Origin: Burkholderiaceae bacterium
GTDB taxonomy: Bacteria > Pseudomonadota > Gammaproteobacteria > Burkholderiales > Burkholderiaceae
Direction of reading: 5' to 3'
Assembly (NCBI GenBank): GCA_947373615.1
Contig: CANBYN010000070.1
Location: forward strand, 1 to 8,681
DNA length: 8,681 nt
The translations under genes and the position numbers were made by a program. This document shows positions 4,985 through 8,681 of this stretch, piece by piece (position 1 is the stretch's first letter; each line of letters starts with the position of its first letter). The notes under the pieces are model-generated. The model did no database searches, had not been told where the DNA came from, and worked only from the letters and a program-made list of their open reading frames with translations.

Positions 4985-5075
4985 TGCGTAATGTGCATAA
5001 AGTGTAGACCTAGCATTGGATTTATAGAAAGTATCTCATTACAGTTTCTACATAGTTAACTTATAGGGGCAAATC

Positions 5076-6374
5076 TTGACCACAGCACAAAAAAATAATG
5101 AGGGAGGACTACTCTCATACTTAAATCCAGACAATATTGGTCCCTGGGGTATGTACCTTCAACAAGTCGATCGCGTGGCGCCATATTTGGGAGATCTAAG
5201 TCGGTGGGTTGAAACCCTTAAGCATCCCAAAAAAGTACTCATTGTTGATGTCCCTATTGAATTAGACAACGGTCAAATTGTGCACTTTGAAGGTTATCGA
5301 GTTCAGCATAATTTATCTCGCGGTCCAGGCAAAGGCGGCATTCGCTACCATCAGGATGTCACACTATCTGAAGTCATGGCCCTTTCCGGTTGGATGTCTA
5401 TTAAGAATGCCGCGATGAATTTGCCATTTGGCGGAGCTAAGGGAGGCATTCGAGTAAATCCTAAATTGCTGTCCTCGGCTGAAGTGGAAAGAATGACAAG
5501 GCGCTATACCAGCGAGATTCACAATGTTATTGGGCCTACTCGAGATATTCCTGCACCAGACGTTAATACCAATGAACAAATTATGGCGTGGATGATGGAT
5601 ACCTATTCAGTCAATCTAGGTCAAACGGCAACGGGTGTAGTAACAGGTAAGCCAATTTCGCTAGGGGGATCAGTTGGTCGAAATGAGGCAACAGGCAGAG
5701 GCTTATTTACGGTTGGCATTGAAGCCGCTAAAAAAATTAATTTACCAATCCTTGGGGCAAAGGTGATTGTTCAGGGTTTTGGTAATGTGGGAAGAACTGC
5801 CGCCAAACTATTTCAAGGCGCAGGTTCTCAAATTATTGCCGTCATGGATCATACAGGCGCAATTTTTAACGCCAATGGCATTGATATCGCCGCTTTAGGT
5901 GCATATGTCGATAAAGAGGGCGGGATTAAAGGTTACAGTGGCGCCGAAGTTTTATTGACGGATGAGTTTTGGGGTTTGAAATGCGACATTGCTATTCCTG
6001 CTGCATTGGAAGGTCAAATTACTAAAAATAATGCGGATTCGATTAAGGCAAAACTCATTATCGAAGGTGCTAATGGTCCAACTACCCCAGAGGCGGATGA
6101 TATTTTAAAAGGCAAGAATATCTTAGTGGTGCCTGATGTGCTGGCCAATGCGGGTGGAGTTACTGTAAGTTACTTCGAATGGGTTCAAGACTTTAATAGT
6201 TACTTTTGGGACGAGGAAGAAATTAATCATCGACTAGAGCGATTAATGAAAAAAGCCTTTGAATCGATTTGGGAAGTGAGCCTTAAAAATAATGCCTCTT
6301 TACGAACGGCTGCTTTTATTATTGGCTGCTCAAGAATATTGAAGGCAAGGCAGTTAAGAGGTTTGTACCCATAG
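5076..6374 (+). CDS. gdhA: Glutamate dehydrogenase (Glu/Leu/Phe/Val dehydrogenase family)
   Basis: The enzyme interconverts glutamate and 2-oxoglutarate plus ammonium with NAD(P), linking nitrogen and carbon metabolism in the cytoplasm. The 432-residue length fits the compact hexameric class. The N-terminal substrate domain has RGPGKGGIRYH (82-92), the family signature with catalytic Lys122 in PFGGAKGG, and IPAPDVNT with Asp162. The dinucleotide domain has GFGNVG (234-239), AVMDHTG, and later IEGANGPTTPEADDIL and NAGGVTVSYFEW. It ends in RGLYP, as in Burkholderiales homologues I recall. NAD preference is likely but not provable here. The start is a TTG, chosen because AGGGG lies 7 bases upstream and the product then begins at the usual distance before YLNPDN; the first ATG would remove conserved residues. 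Confidence 0.95.
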   Translation: MTTAQKNNEGGLLSYLNPDNIGPWGMYLQQVDRVAPYLGDLSRWVETLKHPKKVLIVDVPIELDNGQIVHFEGYRVQHNLSRGPGKGGIRYHQDVTLSEVMALSGWMSIKNAAMNLPFGGAKGGIRVNPKLLSSAEVERMTRRYTSEIHNVIGPTRDIPAPDVNTNEQIMAWMMDTYSVNLGQTATGVVTGKPISLGGSVGRNEATGRGLFTVGIEAAKKINLPILGAKVIVQGFGNVGRTAAKLFQGAGSQIIAVMDHTGAIFNANGIDIAALGAYVDKEGGIKGYSGAEVLLTDEFWGLKCDIAIPAALEGQITKNNADSIKAKLIIEGANGPTTPEADDILKGKNILVVPDVLANAGGVTVSYFEWVQDFNSYFWDEEEINHRLERLMKKAFESIWEVSLKNNASLRTAAFIIGCSRILKARQLRGLYP

Positions 6375-6398
6375 ATTATTTTCCTTAGGCTATTTGCC

Positions 6399-6448
6399 CC
6401 TGCAAAGATTTGGAAATCAAGGCATTATTTAGGCAGGGTTTGTAACCC
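6399..6448 (+). other. Nested inverted repeats between gdhA and the FMN reductase gene
   Basis: CCCTGC (6398-6403) and GCAGGG (6433-6438) form an outer stem, with GATTT/AAATC (6407-6418) inside it. GGGTT/AACCC (6436-6448) overlaps the right outer arm and is an alternative. No clear U-run follows, so this is not a standard terminator. It may allow partial read-through into the next gene or stabilise the gdhA 3' end. Confidence 0.3.
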
Positions 6449-6477
6449 TATTGCCAACTATCTTGAAAGGAATGATC

Positions 6478-7029
6478 GTGCCTGCTGTCAAACTCTTGGG
6501 TATTTCTGGTAGTCTTCGCCAGGCTTCTGCCAATCGCGGACTGCTCCGTGCTGCGCAAGCCAATTTGCCAGCAGATGCCACCTTGGAAATCGCCAATTTG
6601 GCAGACATTCCGTTTTACAACCAAGATATCGCCGTTAAGCCCTTAGCGGTTGAGCGCGTCCTACAGCAAATCGGTGAGGCCGATGCGTTAGTGCTAGCCT
6701 GCACTGAATACAACTACTCCATAGCGCCTGCTTTAAAAAATATATTGGATTGGGCCTCGCGCGAACCGGATAATGCCTTGCTGTCGGGCAAACCAGTAGC
6801 AATCATGGGCGCCGGTGGTGGCATGGGCACGTCCCGCGCGCAATACCATCTACGACAAGTCTGCGTTTTCTTAAACCTGCAGCCCCTAAATAAACCTGAA
6901 GTATTTGCAAATGCCTTTGCAGGTAGCTTTAATGCAGAAGGCACTCTCGTGGATGACAAGATCGTCAAATTGATTGCCGATCAAATGGCGGCGTTGGTAG
7001 CTAAAGTGCTGGCGACTAAAGGCTCGTAA
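6478..7029 (+). CDS. NADPH-dependent FMN reductase family protein (flavodoxin-like)
   Basis: The product (about 183 residues) belongs to the NADPH-dependent FMN reductase / ChrR-type quinone reductase family, cytoplasmic flavoproteins that reduce flavin, quinones or metal oxyanions. Motifs are GISGSLRQASANR near the N-terminus (FMN phosphate loop), TEYNYSIAPALKN followed by ILDW around residues 76-92 (the usual family motif begins PEYN; here Pro is Thr), and GAGGGMGTSRAQ around 111-122. The start is chosen as GTG at 6478 because AAGGA lies 6 bases before it. The ATG at 6472 would sit directly against that site, and a TTG at 6451 has none. It follows gdhA by about 100 bases and may be partly cotranscribed. 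True substrate is unknown. Confidence 0.88.
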   Translation: MPAVKLLGISGSLRQASANRGLLRAAQANLPADATLEIANLADIPFYNQDIAVKPLAVERVLQQIGEADALVLACTEYNYSIAPALKNILDWASREPDNALLSGKPVAIMGAGGGMGTSRAQYHLRQVCVFLNLQPLNKPEVFANAFAGSFNAEGTLVDDKIVKLIADQMAALVAKVLATKGS

Positions 7030-7130
7030 TCCGCTTGTTTAGCGAAAGAGGGCAATTCATCGAAAGGTATTGATGCGAGATGGGTTTGGCGGTCGGTGAT
7101 AATTCAACGCTTGCCTTTTCCCTAACTCGA

Positions 7131-8681
7131 TCAACTTAAGCGACGTTCGCTAAAGGCAACCAGCTCAATTGTTTCAGTATCCGCAGAGAATCTTCCAAAC
7201 CGCCGATTACTATTAATAAAGCTGAAACGCAGTGGGCGATTGCATTTGTCAGGGTCGATCCAATATTGGATTTCAAGTTTCCCTCCGCTCTCAATGTATC
7301 CCATTCCATTAACGACAAAGGCGTTGAAGCTACCAGCAGGGGTGGTGATCATTTCGCGACCAGTCACTTTGAAGTTTAATTCAACTACGGATGGCGCATT
7401 ATCGGATTTCATGATTCCAAAACGAGTATTCCACTCTTTCCCTAGGCTGTATTCGGCAGAATGCAGTTGGACCGGGCTTAAGTAGCGAGGCTGCACGGAT
7501 TTGATTTCATTGCCCATGAGATCGATGATTCGGCTGCCGTTATCAAAAACGATCTGGCTATCGGAAACCTGTGTGACCTGTTCGTTGAGATCTCGAAGTT
7601 TGACGCCAGAAATATAATCCTTGACGATAAAGTTGTAACGATCCCCGATTGCATAACGACCTACCCCCGAAGCACTTCCCTTGGTAAAAGGGTTGGCAGC
7701 AGAGTTAATAATTACCACTTTCTTTTGACCCTGCATTTTCAGCAATAGATCTAAACGGGCTTGGGCTAACTCTGAAAAAGAGCCATTGGGGTAGGTGCGA
7801 ATGTATTGTTCAGTCAGTTTGACGTTGGGTGATTTGCTGGCCTCATCCCATAAAGCAGATTCCTCTTTGAAACGACGAGCAATCTCTTCTTCGGAGAGTG
7901 TTTTTTTCGCCTCCACGATCTTGGTGGTAACGACAGGTTCAACAGGATTCTTGATGGCCGAACCGGTAGATTCCGCTAATTTGGCCGCAATGATATCGGG
8001 GCTAATATTGTCTGCATTGAAATAGAAATCCCCCTCCAACGATGAGCTTTCCCAAGGAATCTGCTGACTGTTGGATTTGAGGCGTACATTCAGACGCACG
8101 CGCTTGAGAACATCCTCGATTTTTGCATCGGGGTTGCGCATTTCGCGCAATAGATTCTCCGTGAATAAACCATTGCCTGCGGCACCATCGCTCGCTACGT
8201 TGCCTGGTGCAGTTGCGTAACACAATAACGAACCAGCTGGTGCATCAACTTGGCTGAGCCCCTTTTGCTCGATGGGGAGTTTTTTTCCGAACGGATTGTC
8301 CCGGCAGGCATCAATGATGATGATATTCATCGGATTTTGAGCTTTCCCCAAAGCTGTCAGCATCAAGTTCAGATCAAAAGCCTGTTTTGGAATATCGTCT
8401 ACGCGGTCGATATTGGCATCGACCGGTATTAAGTAATTGCGCCATCCCAGTTGGACGCCATGACCGGCATAGTAGAACAGTCCCACTCCTTTGGATTTGG
8501 CCAAACGGTTGGTGTATTGCTCAACAGCTCCAAACAAGTCCTTTAGTTTGGCGTCGGTAAGGGTCTGTATGTCAAATCCAAAGAGCTTAAGTTCCGTAGT
8601 CATTGACCTAGCGTCATTGCCAGGATTGCTCAAGGGACTATCGTGGTATTGACTATTACCGATGACAAGGCCAACGCGGGG
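7131..8681 (-). CDS. Caspase-family (peptidase C14) protein with uncharacterised C-terminal domain, N-terminus cut by the window edge
   Basis: 516 residues are visible and the frame is still open at 8681, so the true start lies outside. The apparent TTG start at 8633 is inside the caspase fold: the codons before it read RVGLVIGNSQYHDSP, the normal first strand. The catalytic pair is present: His74 in FYYAGHG and Cys126 in IIIDACRDNPF (counting from the edge). The caspase domain ends near residue 222. A linker and a short helical motif follow (ALWDEASKSPNVKLTEQYIR, TYPNGSF, up to about 310), of a type often placed after bacterial caspases. Residues 340-516 form a beta-rich domain (TTPAGSFNAFVVNGMGY, YWIDPDKCNRPLRF, GRFSADTETIEL) that I cannot name. 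An upstream signal peptide is likely but not visible. It converges with the FMN reductase gene. Confidence 0.88.
   Translation of the reverse strand, partial: PRVGLVIGNSQYHDSPLSNPGNDARSMTTELKLFGFDIQTLTDAKLKDLFGAVEQYTNRLAKSKGVGLFYYAGHGVQLGWRNYLIPVDANIDRVDDIPKQAFDLNLMLTALGKAQNPMNIIIIDACRDNPFGKKLPIEQKGLSQVDAPAGSLLCYATAPGNVASDGAAGNGLFTENLLREMRNPDAKIEDVLKRVRLNVRLKSNSQQIPWESSSLEGDFYFNADNISPDIIAAKLAESTGSAIKNPVEPVVTTKIVEAKKTLSEEEIARRFKEESALWDEASKSPNVKLTEQYIRTYPNGSFSELAQARLDLLLKMQGQKKVVIINSAANPFTKGSASGVGRYAIGDRYNFIVKDYISGVKLRDLNEQVTQVSDSQIVFDNGSRIIDLMGNEIKSVQPRYLSPVQLHSAEYSLGKEWNTRFGIMKSDNAPSVVELNFKVTGREMITTPAGSFNAFVVNGMGYIESGGKLEIQYWIDPDKCNRPLRFSFINSNRRFGRFSADTETIELVAFSERRLS

Larger units (their letters stand above)
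4647..5075. other. Long intergenic region upstream of gdhA and speG
   Basis: This 429-base gap separates two divergent genes. It is AT-rich in its first half. Visible items are an imperfect inverted repeat near 4692-4711 (TTTAC/GTAAA) on the speG side, a candidate + strand promoter at 4819-4846, a 24-codon ORF with a ribosome binding site at 4910-4984, and an inverted repeat TACGCA/TGCGTA (4958-4963 and 4985-4990) across the end of that ORF. No structured RNA family is recognised. Confidence 0.5.

Noticed and set aside
5046..5074. TTACAG, 17 bases, TATAGG as a promoter directly before gdhA
   Set aside because: The -35 match is poor and the transcript would start at about the gdhA start codon, leaving no room for its ribosome binding site.
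5364..5579. A 71-codon minus-strand ORF inside gdhA
   Set aside because: It is antisense to a strongly conserved enzyme gene, with no start signal and no recognisable product.
7131..8633. Caspase-family gene starting at TTG 8633 as a complete gene
   Set aside because: The frame continues to the window edge and encodes the conserved first strand of the caspase fold, so the gene is truncated by the window, not started here.
1..8681. CRISPR array, insertion sequence or phage remnant
   Set aside because: No regularly spaced repeats, transposase motifs, terminal inverted repeats or phage structural genes were seen. The repeats found are gene duplication or short palindromes.

Overview
The window looks like a stretch of chromosome from a low-to-moderate GC betaproteobacterium, most likely Burkholderiales and possibly Polynucleobacter-like. 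This is inferred from how the glutamate dehydrogenase and the caspase-family protein read, and from the AT-leaning composition. No search was run. No phage, transposase, CRISPR or plasmid gene is visible.

Layout. (1) Bases 1-246 hold the 3' end of a UxaA/GarD-type sugar-acid dehydratase on the + strand. (2) Bases 289-3207 hold eight small minus-strand genes, read from 3207 down to 289. Most are predicted to be exported or membrane bound: a helical secreted protein, an adhesin-E-like protein, a lipoprotein, a second adhesin-E-like paralogue, a charged cytosolic protein, a one-TM protein, a small secreted protein with a Pro/Gly/Asn-Tyr motif, and a four-cysteine secreted protein. Several start codons overlap or abut the preceding stop codon, so the second half (1833 to 289) reads as one coupled operon. 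Part of the cluster arose by local duplication: the two adhesin-E-like genes and the start of the gene behind each are homologous. (3) Bases 3469-4043 hold a Gly/His/Tyr-rich exported protein with a structured leader and a strong terminator, followed closely by tRNA-Gly(CCC). (4) speG (spermidine acetyltransferase) lies on the minus strand. (5) A 429-base gap carries a possible promoter and a 24-codon ORF, followed by gdhA (TTG start) and an NADPH-dependent FMN reductase on the + strand. (6) The right edge holds a caspase-like (C14) protein with a C-terminal domain I do not recognise, on the minus strand and running off the window.

How the genes fit together. The enzyme genes are ordinary metabolism: sugar-acid catabolism, polyamine acetylation, glutamate/2-oxoglutarate interconversion and flavin reduction. 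They do not form one pathway. The least explained part is the run of small envelope genes at 289-3207, whose paralogous modules and translational coupling suggest a lineage-specific envelope or secreted system of unknown function. The caspase-family protein is the second item worth attention. A possible RNA switch over the ribosome binding site of the 3577 gene is the third.
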